In this document: piece by piece, positions 1 to 8,169 of the stretch | Numbering within the stretch: the stretch's first letter is position 1 | How the letters are laid out: each line of letters starts with the position of its first letter | Assembly: GCA_023489405.1 (NCBI GenBank) | Contig: JAMDCW010000120.1 | Location: forward strand, 1-10,944 | From: Chloroflexota bacterium | Lineage (GTDB): Bacteria; Chloroflexota; UBA4733 | Length of the DNA stretch: 10,944 nucleotides | Direction of reading: 5' to 3' | Position numbers and translations under genes: made by a program | The notes under the pieces: model-generated | Databases searched by the model: none | What the model saw: only the letters and a program-made list of their open reading frames with translations | Told to the model about the DNA's origin: nothing

Positions 1-17
1 GGAAAGGTATTCGTACG

Positions 18-2249
18 ATGGATGCGAAGCTGAACAGAGCGCAGTTCCTGCGCCTGTCTGCAATAGCAGCGACTAGCGCTGCGTTAGCGGCGTGTGCCAC
101 GAGTACAACCACGACTAGCACATCAAGTTCTGCAGCTTCAACGCCGGCTGCGGTGAAAAGCAGTGCCGCGGCGTCGACATCGACCGTGAGTTCAAGCAGC
201 CGTGTGGCTGCTTCGACGTCGGCTTCGTCGACCACGACGGCAGCGGCGACAATTGCCGCGGAGACCTCGGCAGCGACGGTTGCGGCTGCAAAATACAAGG
301 AGGCGCCCATGCTGGCGGCTCTGGTCAAGGCTGGCAAACTGCCGCCGGTAGAGCAGCGTCTTCCGGTAAAACCGTATGTCGTGCCGCATCCGTGGCTCAA
401 GGTGGGCAACTACGGCGGCAAGATGCACATGCTCTGCTCGGACACCTCGGACTGGCAGACGACCCACCTGATGCAGGAGGGGATGTATGGGCATTCGATC
501 CTGCGCTGGCTGAAGGATGGTCTGGCGATTGGACCGGGCCTGGCGGAGAGCTGGGAGTCGAACACCGATCAATCTGTCTGGACGTTCCACTTCCGCAAGG
601 GCCTGAAGTGGTCGGATGGCCATCCGTGGACGACTGGAGACATCCTGTTCTGGTGGGAGGATGAGGTGCTGAACACGAGCCTCAAGCTCATCCCGCCGCC
701 TGAGGCACACTCCGGCAAGGGAACGCTCTGGAAGATGACTGCTCCTGATGCCAATACGCTCGTGTTGACCTACGACTCGACGACGCCGCTGACGGCTGAC
801 CGCCTGGCGATGTGGGTCAAGCGTGGAATTGGTCCGCATTGGATGGATCCCAAGCACTACCTGTCACAGTTCATGCCGAAGTACAACCCCAAGATCGATA
901 AGAAGAACTGGGTTACCAACTACATGTTGAAGCGGGACTGGACGAAGACTGTGGGTAACCCGACGATGACCGGGTGGAAGCTGGTGTCGTATACCAAAGG
1001 GCAGAGCTCGGTCTGGGATCGCAACCCTTACTACTGGGTCGTGGACAAGGAAGGCAATCAGCTCCCTTACCTCGATGGCGTCACCTGGACGAACATCCAG
1101 GATCCGCAGGTCTTCCGTCTGAGCGTGACCCAGGGGAAAGCGGACTACGTCCACGGAGCGTGGACGTCGCTGGGCTTGGCAGATGTGGCGACGTTGAAGT
1201 CGAGCCAGGCGCAGAGCAACTTGCAGATGTGGTTCTGGGACAGCGGCTCGGGGACTGGGTCGATGTACTTCTTCAACCGGGATATCGAGGATCCCAAGCT
1301 GCGGCAGCTCTTCCGCAATGGCGACTTCCTCAAGGCGATGTCGCATGCGTACAACCGTGATAATGCACGGAAGGTCGTCTACTTCGAGCAAGGCGAGCTG
1401 ACCACGGGGACGATGAGCCCGAAGGCGATCGAGTGGCACATTCCGGGAGGGCAGAAAGTCTATCAAACCTGGCGGGATAGTGCACTGAAGTACGATCCGG
1501 CGCTGGCGGGACAGATGCTGGACAAGATCGGCGTGAAGAAGAGCGGGCAGTGGCGGACGTTGCCGGATGGCAGCCCGCTGACGATCACCCTCGACTATCC
1601 GGCCAATGCTGATCCGAACGGCTACGACATGAAGAAGAATGCTCTGCTGGCGAAAGACTGGCAGAACATTGGCGTCAATGCCAAGGAAAACCCGGTGACG
1701 CCGGCCAGCTTCGGGCAGGAGTGGGCGCACGGCAAGCTCCAGATGAACTGCAACTGGGAGGTGGGTGACGGGCCGAACTGTCTGGTCTACCCGCAGTGGC
1801 TCGTGCCACTGGAGAACGCCCGCTGGGCGCCGATGGAGGGGGTTTGGAACAACTTGATCGGGACGCCCCAGGAGAATCAACAGCTCAACGTCGATCCCTA
1901 CAAGCGGACGCCGCCGCGGATGGCACCGGAGAAGGGCGGTCCGATCGAGAAGATCTGGCAGTTCTATCTGCAGACGCAGACAGAGCCCGATGCCACCAAG
2001 CGCGCCCAGCTCGTCTGGGATATCGTCAAGATTCACTACACGGATGGTCCGTTCTTCTGCGGTACGGCGGCCAACTATCCGCAGTTGGTACTCGTCAAGA
2101 ACGGCCTCAACAACGTGCCGACACGGGAGGATCTCGGACCCCAGAATGGCTATCAATACGGATTCACCAATCCGTGGGTGATTCCGAGTCCGGCGGTCTA
2201 CGATCCGGAGACCTACTTCTGGACGGACCCGTCGCAACACAACGTCTAG
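18..2249 (+). CDS. Family-5 ABC transporter substrate-binding lipoprotein (peptide/oligosaccharide type)
   Basis: Extracytoplasmic solute-binding component of the importer encoded immediately downstream. The 743-residue product starts with a positively charged stretch, a hydrophobic segment and a lipobox (LAAC, Cys26), so it should be lipid-anchored. The N-region (NRAQFLRLSA) resembles a Tat signal but has Arg-Ala where twin Arg is expected. Residues 27 to about 90 are a Ser/Thr/Ala low-complexity linker. The mature domain begins near residue 95 and carries the family-5 hallmark around 174-209 (GLAESW, then WTFHFRKGLKWSDG and T.GDI). At 743 residues it is longer than the roughly 530-600 usual for OppA/DppA, matching the long subfamily with 'KxGNYGG' after the linker. 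The start ATG has a purine-rich GGAAAGG ten bases upstream. Its promoter lies outside the window. The ligand is unknown; peptides or oligosaccharides are both plausible. Confidence 0.93.
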   Translation: MDAKLNRAQFLRLSAIAATSAALAACATSTTTTSTSSSAASTPAAVKSSAAASTSTVSSSSRVAASTSASSTTTAAATIAAETSAATVAAAKYKEAPMLAALVKAGKLPPVEQRLPVKPYVVPHPWLKVGNYGGKMHMLCSDTSDWQTTHLMQEGMYGHSILRWLKDGLAIGPGLAESWESNTDQSVWTFHFRKGLKWSDGHPWTTGDILFWWEDEVLNTSLKLIPPPEAHSGKGTLWKMTAPDANTLVLTYDSTTPLTADRLAMWVKRGIGPHWMDPKHYLSQFMPKYNPKIDKKNWVTNYMLKRDWTKTVGNPTMTGWKLVSYTKGQSSVWDRNPYYWVVDKEGNQLPYLDGVTWTNIQDPQVFRLSVTQGKADYVHGAWTSLGLADVATLKSSQAQSNLQMWFWDSGSGTGSMYFFNRDIEDPKLRQLFRNGDFLKAMSHAYNRDNARKVVYFEQGELTTGTMSPKAIEWHIPGGQKVYQTWRDSALKYDPALAGQMLDKIGVKKSGQWRTLPDGSPLTITLDYPANADPNGYDMKKNALLAKDWQNIGVNAKENPVTPASFGQEWAHGKLQMNCNWEVGDGPNCLVYPQWLVPLENARWAPMEGVWNNLIGTPQENQQLNVDPYKRTPPRMAPEKGGPIEKIWQFYLQTQTEPDATKRAQLVWDIVKIHYTDGPFFCGTAANYPQLVLVKNGLNNVPTREDLGPQNGYQYGFTNPWVIPSPAVYDPETYFWTDPSQHNV

Positions 2250-2261
2250 CTTCTCGCTGAC

Positions 2262-2294
2262 ACTAGGAGGGAGTCTCAAGGACTCCCTCCTAGT
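2262..2294 (+). terminator. Perfect 14-bp hairpin between binding-protein and permease genes
   Basis: ACTAGGAGGGAGTC (2262-2275) is followed by a five-base loop and its exact reverse complement (2281-2294). It begins 12 bases after the binding-protein stop. No T-run follows, so it is not a textbook intrinsic terminator. It could act as a partial terminator or as a 3' stabiliser that lets the binding protein be made in excess over the permeases, as is common in binding-protein importer operons. The structure is read directly from sequence; the role is inferred. Confidence 0.55.
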
Positions 2295-2345
2295 AGGCGT
2301 GAGCGGCACAGAGGTATTCGAGGTGGCGCTAGAGAGGAGCGACTG

Positions 2346-3329
2346 ATGGGGAACTATATCCTACGCCGGTTGCTGTACATGGTAATCACGCTCTTTTTTG
2401 TATCGATCATCGGCTTTTTCATCATCAATATCGTCCCTGGATCGGCGCTGGATGCGCGCATCAACCAATTGCGGCAACAAGGTGGAGAAGTTTCTTACCA
2501 GGAAATCCAGTCGCTCAAAGCGCGCTACGGGTTGAATGACCCGATTCCAGTGAAGTACTGGAAGTGGGTCAGCGGTGTGGTGCATGGCGATTTTGGAGAG
2601 TCGTTCACCTATCAGGCGCCGGTGAGCAGCTTGATCGGGAGCCGGATCGGCTTTTCGATACTGCTCTCCAGCTTTGCCCTGATTTTTACCTGGCTGGTTG
2701 CTATTCCGGTGGGGGTGTATTCGGCGACCCATCGCTACACCATTCCCGACTATGCGGTGACGCTGCTGCAGTTCATTGGCGTCGCGGTTCCCGACTTCTT
2801 GCTCGCGCTCATCCTGTTGGTATTTGCTTCGAAGGTCTTCCACTCGGATATCGGCGGGCTGTTCTCGCAACAGTACCAGAATGCGCCTTGGACCTGGGCG
2901 AAGATCCAAAATCTCCTTGGCCATCTCTGGATTCCGGTCATTGTCATCGCCGCCAGCGCAACCGCATGGACGACGCGGGTGATGCGGGCGAATCTGCTCG
3001 ATGTCCTCAATCAACAGTATGTCCAGACGGCGCGGGCCAAGGGATTACGGGAAGTGATTGTCGTCTGGAAGCATGCCGTGCGCAACGCCTTGCACCCCCT
3101 GATCATGACACTGGGAACGCTATTGCCTAGCTTGATTTCCGGTGAGGTCATTGTTTCGATCGTCCTCAATTTGCCCACCACTGGTCCGCTCTACGTGAGC
3201 GCATTGATCAACAAGGATATGTACTTAGCGATCACGTTCCTCATGGCGCTCTCCGTTTTGCTGGTTGTGGGGAATCTGCTCGCTGACTTGCTTTTGGCGT
3301 GGGTTGATCCGCGTATCCGCTATGAATAA
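2346..3329 (+). CDS. ABC transporter permease, DppB/OppB type
   Basis: First membrane subunit of the importer, 327 residues, normal for the family. The N-terminus (NYILRRLLYMVITLFFVSIIGFF) is the typical first membrane segment of DppB-like permeases, followed by the external 'ALDARI...YGLNDP' region. Further hydrophobic segments lie near 102-125, 135-162, 194-215, 255-275 and 295-318. The cytoplasmic EAA-type coupling loop is at about 225-240 (YVQTARAKGL), which contacts the ATPases. The C-terminus (LAWVDPRIRYE) is characteristic of the family. The ATG is preceded by AGAGAGGAG at six-base spacing. It lies 96 bp after the binding-protein gene, separated from it by the hairpin, and 35 bp before the second permease. 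Confidence 0.95.
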   Translation: MGNYILRRLLYMVITLFFVSIIGFFIINIVPGSALDARINQLRQQGGEVSYQEIQSLKARYGLNDPIPVKYWKWVSGVVHGDFGESFTYQAPVSSLIGSRIGFSILLSSFALIFTWLVAIPVGVYSATHRYTIPDYAVTLLQFIGVAVPDFLLALILLVFASKVFHSDIGGLFSQQYQNAPWTWAKIQNLLGHLWIPVIVIAASATAWTTRVMRANLLDVLNQQYVQTARAKGLREVIVVWKHAVRNALHPLIMTLGTLLPSLISGEVIVSIVLNLPTTGPLYVSALINKDMYLAITFLMALSVLLVVGNLLADLLLAWVDPRIRYE

Positions 3330-3350
3330 CCTCCATTTGTGGTTCCTGGG

Positions 3351-3357
3351 AGAGGAG
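3351..3357 (+). promoter_or_regulatory. Ribosome binding site fixing a GTG start
   Basis: AGAGGAG lies seven bases before the GTG at 3365. There is no upstream ATG, and the first in-frame ATG comes about 30 codons later, immediately before the first membrane segment, so this site decides in favour of the GTG start for the second permease. Confidence 0.7.
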
Positions 3358-3364
3358 TGAGACG

Positions 3365-4486
3365 GTGGCATCGAATGCGGGCGTATTTGCTGATGAAGCT
3401 GCTGCAGCACTAGAACCGACTAGAGATGTAGGGCGTCTCTCGCAGTGGACGCTCATGCGCCGGCGGTTCTTTGAGAATAAGCTCTCGGTTACCGGCGGCA
3501 TCGTCCTCATCCTCTTCTATCTGGTTGCGCTCTTCGCACCCTTCATCACGCCATATAGCGTCAATAACCTCGATTCCAACAGCCAGTATGCCGCACCTAC
3601 GGCGTTGCACATTATCAACGGTCATCTGGCGATCTGTGGAGTGAAACAGACGCTGAATAAGTCGAACTTCACGTGGGTATATACGACTGACTGTAACAAC
3701 TCGTATCCGCTGCAGTTCTTCGCACCAGGCTTTTCTTACAAGCTGCTCTGGGTTATCCCGATGAATATTCATCTGTTTGAAGTGCCCAAGGGACAGAGGT
3801 TCTATCTTTGGGGTGCAGATGTCCAGGGACGTGACGTGTTCTCGCGGACGATCATGGGATCGCGGATCTCCCTGAGCATCGGCCTTGTGGGGGTTGCGAT
3901 CTCGGTGGTGCTGGGCTCGGTGTTGGGAACGGCCTCGGGATATTTTGGCGGAGCGGTCGATAATCTGATTCAGCGCTTCATCGAGCTGTTGATGTCGATG
4001 CCGACCCTGCCGTTGTGGGCGGCCTTTGCGGCGGCACTGCCGCACGATATGTCGGTCACGAAGCGGTACTTCTTCATCACGATCATCTTGTCGATATTGG
4101 GCTGGACAGGCTTAGGGCGCCAGGTGCGCGGAAAAGTGATGGCCTACCGCACTTTGGATTACACGATGGCGGCGCGACTGGCAGGAGCCTCTTCCTGGCG
4201 GATTATCTTGACGCACATGCTTCCCAATGCTTTCAGCCACATTATTGTCGTGGCTGCCCTCGCCGTGCCGGCGACTATTCTGGGGGAGACCTCGCTGAGC
4301 TTCTTGGGGTTAGGGATGTTGCCTCCTGCAGTGAGCTGGGGGGTGCTGCTGCGCGATGCGCAACAGGTGTCGGTCGTGGAGTCCCACTTGTGGCTGATGA
4401 TTCCAGCGGTTTGCGTTATCCTCGCGGTAACGTGCTTCCAGTTGCTCGCCGATGGTTTCCGCGACGCTGTTGACCCGTACTCCTGA
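3365..4486 (+). CDS. ABC transporter permease, DppC/OppC type, with long extracytoplasmic loop
   Basis: Second membrane subunit of the importer, 373 residues against about 280-320 for most DppC/OppC proteins. Residues 1-40 are cytoplasmic and include MRRRFFENKLS, the usual OppC lead-in. The first membrane segment is about 43-63. The family motif before the second segment (LWGADVQGRDVFSR, 148-161) is in place, but roughly 84 residues separate the two, against about 25-30 normally. The extra stretch contains Cys91 and Cys110. The conserved transporter core follows, with the EAA loop at about 266-285 (YTMAARLAGASSW) and the C-terminal LADGFRDAVDP signature. GTG start, with AGAGGAG seven bases upstream. 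The extra loop probably faces the large binding protein; that is inference. Confidence 0.94.
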   Translation: MASNAGVFADEAAAALEPTRDVGRLSQWTLMRRRFFENKLSVTGGIVLILFYLVALFAPFITPYSVNNLDSNSQYAAPTALHIINGHLAICGVKQTLNKSNFTWVYTTDCNNSYPLQFFAPGFSYKLLWVIPMNIHLFEVPKGQRFYLWGADVQGRDVFSRTIMGSRISLSIGLVGVAISVVLGSVLGTASGYFGGAVDNLIQRFIELLMSMPTLPLWAAFAAALPHDMSVTKRYFFITIILSILGWTGLGRQVRGKVMAYRTLDYTMAARLAGASSWRIILTHMLPNAFSHIIVVAALAVPATILGETSLSFLGLGMLPPAVSWGVLLRDAQQVSVVESHLWLMIPAVCVILAVTCFQLLADGFRDAVDPYS

Positions 4487-4490
4487 CCCT

Positions 4491-4516
4491 GGTTCTTTAG
4501 AACAATGAGCAGAACC
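4491..4516 (+). other. Small dyads with mutually exclusive pairing between permease and ATPase genes
   Basis: In the 58-bp gap, GGTTCT (4491-4496) can pair with AGAACC (4511-4516). GTTC within it can instead pair with the adjacent GAAC (4500-4503). The stems are short and no T-run follows. The dyads may be incidental or a weak processing site. Confidence 0.25.
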
Positions 4517-4544
4517 TTAAGCTAAACTGAGAGGGTGAAACGCC

Positions 4545-5654
4545 ATGGCAAGTGTCCCCACCGCTTCACAGGCACTCCAATCGCAGGCAACTGCTGATTA
4601 CGTTGTGCGCGTCGAAGATTTGCGCGTCGAGTTCCGGACTTCCATTGGCGTGACGTACGCGCTGAACGGTGTGAGCCTGGAGATTCCGCGCGGGAAGACG
4701 CTTGGGGTCGTTGGGGAAAGTGGCTGTGGCAAGAGTGTGACCGGTCTTGCCATTTTGCAGCTTGTTCCGCCCCCGGGTGTCGTTACGAGTGGAACGATTG
4801 GGTTTCGATCGCGTGAATCGCGGACCCCTGTGAATCTCTTGGAGTATGAGCGGATGGGCCCGGAGATGCGCCACATTCGCGGCAAGAGCATCAGCATGAT
4901 TTTTCAGGAGCCGATGACCTCGCTGAATCCCGTCTATACGGTTGGCAATCAGATCTCTGAAGCGGTGTTGCTCCATCAGACGGGGGAGCACAAAGAAGCG
5001 AAAGAACGCGCTATCGACATCTTGCGTAAGGTGGGCATGCCGAATCCGGAGCGGATCTATAGCAACTACCCCCACGAGCTGAGTGGAGGCATGCGGCAGC
5101 GCGCTATGATTGCTATGGCGCTTTCCTGCACGCCAGACCTCTTGATTGCTGATGAGCCGACCACGGCTCTCGATGTGACGACTGAGGCGAATATCTTGGA
5201 TCTGATGCGCGAGCTGCAGCAGGAGATCGGGATGTCGATCATGTTCGTCACTCACAATCTCGGAGTCGTCGCCCAGATGTGTGATGAGGTTGCCGTGATG
5301 TATCTCGGGCGCGTGGTGGAGCAAGCCTCGGTTGAGGAGATCTTCTACGATCCGAAACATCCGTATACCATCTCACTCCTGAAGTCTATTCCGAGGCTCG
5401 GCACGAACCGGAAAGAGCATCTCGAAGTGATCCGTGGATCGGTTCCCGACCCCTACTCACGGGTGACGGGCTGTCCTTTCCATCCACGCTGTCCGAGCTT
5501 TATGCCGGGCATCTGTGATACGACGATGCCTAATGTTGTCTATATGCCGGACTCACCTCAGCACTTTGTTCGTTGCCATCTCTATAACGATCTTGCCAAT
5601 CACCAAGCGGTACCTAGTGGCGTGAGCAATAGCATTGGCGGGAATGGACAATGA
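4545..5654 (+). CDS. ABC transporter ATP-binding protein, OppD/DppD type
   Basis: First ATPase of the importer, 369 residues, cytoplasmic and membrane-associated through the permeases. Visible motifs in order: Walker A GESGCGKS (57-64), Q-loop Gln121 in MIFQEPMTSLNP, ABC signature LSGGMRQR (179-186), Walker B LLIADEPTTALD with catalytic Glu204, and switch His237. The C-terminal oligopeptide/dipeptide extension contains CPFHPRCP and two further cysteines (310, 316, 324, 344), a pattern described as binding a [4Fe-4S] cluster in related Dpp/Opp ATPases. ATG start with GAGAGGGTG seven bases upstream. It is followed by the paired OppF-type gene, as expected for a heterodimeric ATPase. Confidence 0.96.
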   Translation: MASVPTASQALQSQATADYVVRVEDLRVEFRTSIGVTYALNGVSLEIPRGKTLGVVGESGCGKSVTGLAILQLVPPPGVVTSGTIGFRSRESRTPVNLLEYERMGPEMRHIRGKSISMIFQEPMTSLNPVYTVGNQISEAVLLHQTGEHKEAKERAIDILRKVGMPNPERIYSNYPHELSGGMRQRAMIAMALSCTPDLLIADEPTTALDVTTEANILDLMRELQQEIGMSIMFVTHNLGVVAQMCDEVAVMYLGRVVEQASVEEIFYDPKHPYTISLLKSIPRLGTNRKEHLEVIRGSVPDPYSRVTGCPFHPRCPSFMPGICDTTMPNVVYMPDSPQHFVRCHLYNDLANHQAVPSGVSNSIGGNGQ

Positions 5655-5688
5655 TGAACGACATGCAGGAGCAGACTGGGGTGAGGCG

Positions 5689-6813
5689 ATGAGCACAGCG
5701 GAGATGACGATAGGTGATGGAGAGCCGTTGCCGGAGGATACGCTTCTGGCGGTTCGTGGCTTGAAGAAGCACTTCCCCATTCGCGGTGGCTTACTACGGC
5801 GCGTAGTCGGCTCTGTCAAAGCGGTTGACGGTATTGACTTTTACATTAAAGCAGGGGAGACGCTGGGTCTCGTTGGCGAGTCGGGTTGTGGGAAGACGAC
5901 CGCAGGGCGGACGGCAGTACGTCTGTATGAACCGACGGCTGGAGAGGTACTGTTCAACGACCCCCAAATGGGGCCGGTGCACATCGAGCACCTGACGCCA
6001 CGGCAGTTACGTCAACTGTGGACGAATATCCAGATGATCTTTCAAGATCCGTTCTCTTCGCTCGATCCACGCATGACGGTAGGACGTATTGTTGCGGAGC
6101 CATTCCTTGTCCATAAGATGTTGAGCGGGCGTGCGCTGCAAGATCGGATTGCCGAGCTGTTGACGGTGGTGGGATTGCGACCGGAGCACGCCAGCCGCTA
6201 TCCTCACGCGTTCAGCGGAGGGCAGCGCCAGCGTATCGGCATTGCGCGAGCACTCGCGATGAATCCGAAGCTGGTCATCTGTGATGAGCCGGTGTCGGCT
6301 TTGGATGTATCGGTGCAGGCGCAGGTGCTCAACCTCCTGGAAGATCTTCAGAAGAAGTTTGACCTTACCTATTTGTTCATCGCCCACGATCTCAGTGTCG
6401 TTGAACATATCTGCGATCGTGTCGCCGTGATGTACGTTGGATATCTTGTGGAAATGGCTCCGACAGAGGAGCTGTACCATCATCCGATGATGCCCTACAC
6501 AGAGGCATTGCTGGCGGCTATACCGAAACCGGATCCCCGGCGCCGTTCACGGCCAATTCGTCTGCCAGGGGAAGTGCCAAGTCCGGCGAACCCGCCTTCG
6601 GGCTGTTACTTCCATCCGCGGTGTCCGTATGCTCAGGAAATCTGCAAGCAGGAGCGCCCGCCGTTGCGCAAGGTGGCGCCAGAGCACTGGGCGGCCTGCC
6701 ATTTTGCCGAGACCTTGAAGTTGCAGGGCGTGCCACGCCTCAGTCAGCTCCCTGTGGATGTTCAAGCTGCTCCTTCCGCCCAGCCGAGCACACAGGCGCC
6801 GTCTGCTCCCTGA
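5689..6813 (+). CDS. ABC transporter ATP-binding protein, OppF/DppF type
   Basis: Second ATPase of the importer, 374 residues from this start. Motifs: Walker A GESGCGKT (63-70), Q-loop in MIFQDPFSSLDP, signature FSGGQRQR (175-182), Walker B LVICDEPVSALD (195-206) and switch His233. The C-terminal extension has CYFHPRCP plus two more cysteines (306, 312, 319, 337), matching the OppD-type partner. The 'LKKHFPIRGGLLRRVVGSVKAVDG' N-region is typical of OppF/DppF. The start is uncertain. The frame also opens at TTG 5635 and ATG 5644, which would overlap the previous gene. ATG 5689 is preferred because GGGGTGAGG precedes it and the extra 15-18 residues look unconserved. The C-terminus ends in a Pro/Ala/Ser-rich tail. 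Confidence 0.95.
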   Translation: MSTAEMTIGDGEPLPEDTLLAVRGLKKHFPIRGGLLRRVVGSVKAVDGIDFYIKAGETLGLVGESGCGKTTAGRTAVRLYEPTAGEVLFNDPQMGPVHIEHLTPRQLRQLWTNIQMIFQDPFSSLDPRMTVGRIVAEPFLVHKMLSGRALQDRIAELLTVVGLRPEHASRYPHAFSGGQRQRIGIARALAMNPKLVICDEPVSALDVSVQAQVLNLLEDLQKKFDLTYLFIAHDLSVVEHICDRVAVMYVGYLVEMAPTEELYHHPMMPYTEALLAAIPKPDPRRRSRPIRLPGEVPSPANPPSGCYFHPRCPYAQEICKQERPPLRKVAPEHWAACHFAETLKLQGVPRLSQLPVDVQAAPSAQPSTQAPSAP

Positions 6814-6849
6814 GCGGATGGGCTTTTGGAAAAACTAGTGTGAGGGACA

Positions 6850-7266
6850 GTGCTATCGCAGCTTGATTGGTCGATGGGGGGCTTTGGCGGCATGGAGTCC
6901 ATTTCTGGTTCCCGGAAACGAGAGCAGTTGCCTCCCCCTTTTTGGCGCTACTTCGTCGCCTATCTCGAGCTCCTTGTTGTCGTGTTGCTGTCCTATGGAG
7001 CCTTTTTGGTGTGGCGCATTACGTCACTTGACCTTGTGCTCATTTTTGTAGGCGCCACTCCTTCTACCACGCCCATTGCGGCGACATTGACGATTGTGAT
7101 TGGCTGTGCGCTTTTTGGTGTCGTTCTCTGGGCTGAGGCATTGCTACGGGAACAGGTTGCTGAACATTGGCACCCGACGGTCGGGTATTATGTCATTTTG
7201 CCGCTGGCAGGGGCCAGTGCTGTGGGGTTGTCTCTTCAGGAACTCTTTCGCACGGTGATTTTCTAG
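6850..7266 (+). CDS. Small integral membrane protein of unknown function
   Basis: I do not recognise the family. The 138-residue product has a short polar N-terminus ending in a basic/proline stretch (SRKREQLPPP), then hydrophobic segments at about 34-55, 76-98 and 111-129, with a further hydrophobic patch near 59-69. It therefore probably spans the membrane three or four times. GTG 6850 has a GAGGG close upstream. ATG 6892 is an alternative with a G-rich run before it and would give a 124-residue protein; it loses no membrane segment. It lies 36 bp after the OppF-type ATPase and 15 bp before the deacetylase-like gene on the same strand, so co-transcription is likely. It has no obvious transporter role. 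Confidence 0.72.
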   Translation: MLSQLDWSMGGFGGMESISGSRKREQLPPPFWRYFVAYLELLVVVLLSYGAFLVWRITSLDLVLIFVGATPSTTPIAATLTIVIGCALFGVVLWAEALLREQVAEHWHPTVGYYVILPLAGASAVGLSLQELFRTVIF

Positions 7267-7281
7267 CTGGAGCCAAAGACG

Positions 7282-8169
7282 ATGTTGCCGCTGTTCCACG
7301 TCGTGTTCACGATGGATTGTCTGCCGGCTGCGACGTCGCGGGCCCCTGGACCGCGTTCCTGGGAGCTGAGTGCACGTGCCATCAGCGGATTCTGTACGGC
7401 TTTGCTCGATGCGAACCTTCCGGTGACGCTGTTTCTCACACCGGAGTGCGCCGAGATCCATGGCCCGTTGCTGGAGGAGCTTGCCGCTGAGCATGTGGAG
7501 CTTGGTCTATTGATTCATCCGCAGTCGTTGCACGGCATCAAAGTATCGAAGCATTTTGGAGTCTTGTCGCGCGATGTCCAGCATCGCGTAGGCACCCATG
7601 CCTTGCAGCGGTTTATGGACGTCGTTGGCTCCCGGCCGCAGAGTGTACGGCCAGCGCTGTTCTCCGCTAATGATGAGAGCTTTGCGGTGCTGTCGTCGTT
7701 GGGCTTCCATCAGAGTTCTGCATCCAACCCGGGCCGGCGGATTGCCAAGGAGGGAGCACTCTGGGTGGGAGCGCTGCCGGATGCCCACTATACGTCGGAC
7801 CACGATCGTTTGAATGCGGGAGACCTCCCATTGTGGGAGCTACCAGTGACGAGCGATGCGCTCCAAGAATGGCGAGGAAGAGCGCCAGATTTATGTATCG
7901 ATGCGAACAACGTGCGCAACTGGCATCGCCCGCTCATCGAGGCGCAGCTTGCTCGAACGGCGCGACATGAGACGCCGTTCCGTACGCTCTGTTTTTATAC
8001 GCGCAATGCTTTTCCCTATGAGCATCGCCAGGATCCGGCACGGCAGAATCTCGAAGAGCTCATCTCCTACCTTGGAGAACTAGAGGAGCGTGTGGCAATT
8101 CAAGGTGCTACATTGCGAGCAGCACACGGAGCCTATCGTTCGCAAGCCCAGACATCGCCGATAATGTGA
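7282..8169 (+). CDS. Divergent polysaccharide-deacetylase-like (NodB-fold) protein
   Basis: The 295-residue product looks like the NodB/carbohydrate esterase 4 barrel. The first strand VVFTMDCLP holds Asp12 at the position of the catalytic base of the usual TFDDG motif, but Cys13 replaces the metal-binding Asp. HPQSLHG (His79, His84) resembles the HxxxH-type metal site. RPALFSANDESFAVLSSLGF (123-142) is a clear match to motif 3 and the helix after it, and LWELPVTS (184-191) matches the late strand. The expected C-terminal His motif appears replaced by CFYTRNAFPYE. There is no signal peptide, so it should be cytoplasmic unless exported another way. ATG start with GGAG nine bases upstream. The product may be a sugar/amide deacetylase or a catalytically dead relative; family placement rests on motifs only. 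Confidence 0.75.
   Translation: MLPLFHVVFTMDCLPAATSRAPGPRSWELSARAISGFCTALLDANLPVTLFLTPECAEIHGPLLEELAAEHVELGLLIHPQSLHGIKVSKHFGVLSRDVQHRVGTHALQRFMDVVGSRPQSVRPALFSANDESFAVLSSLGFHQSSASNPGRRIAKEGALWVGALPDAHYTSDHDRLNAGDLPLWELPVTSDALQEWRGRAPDLCIDANNVRNWHRPLIEAQLARTARHETPFRTLCFYTRNAFPYEHRQDPARQNLEELISYLGELEERVAIQGATLRAAHGAYRSQAQTSPIM

Noticed and set aside
180..290. Possible tandem repeat in the linker-coding DNA
   Set aside because: The TCG/ACG/GCG-rich codons look repetitive, but I find no constant repeat unit. It is codon-biased low complexity, not a tandem array.
192..857. 221-residue minus-strand open frame with an Arg-rich C-terminus
   Set aside because: It is antisense to the Ser/Thr/Ala linker and early domain of the binding protein. 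The Arg runs are the complement of the biased linker codons.
2262..2294. HspR operator (HAIR) or CIRCE element
   Set aside because: The inverted repeat here does not match CTTGAGT-N7-ACTCAAG or the CIRCE consensus, and it lies inside the importer operon after a stop codon.
864..2309. 481-residue open frame on the minus strand
   Set aside because: It lies entirely opposite the well-supported binding-protein gene. Its translation is rich in Arg/Leu/His/Pro with no recognisable domain, which is typical of the antisense of a GC-rich gene.
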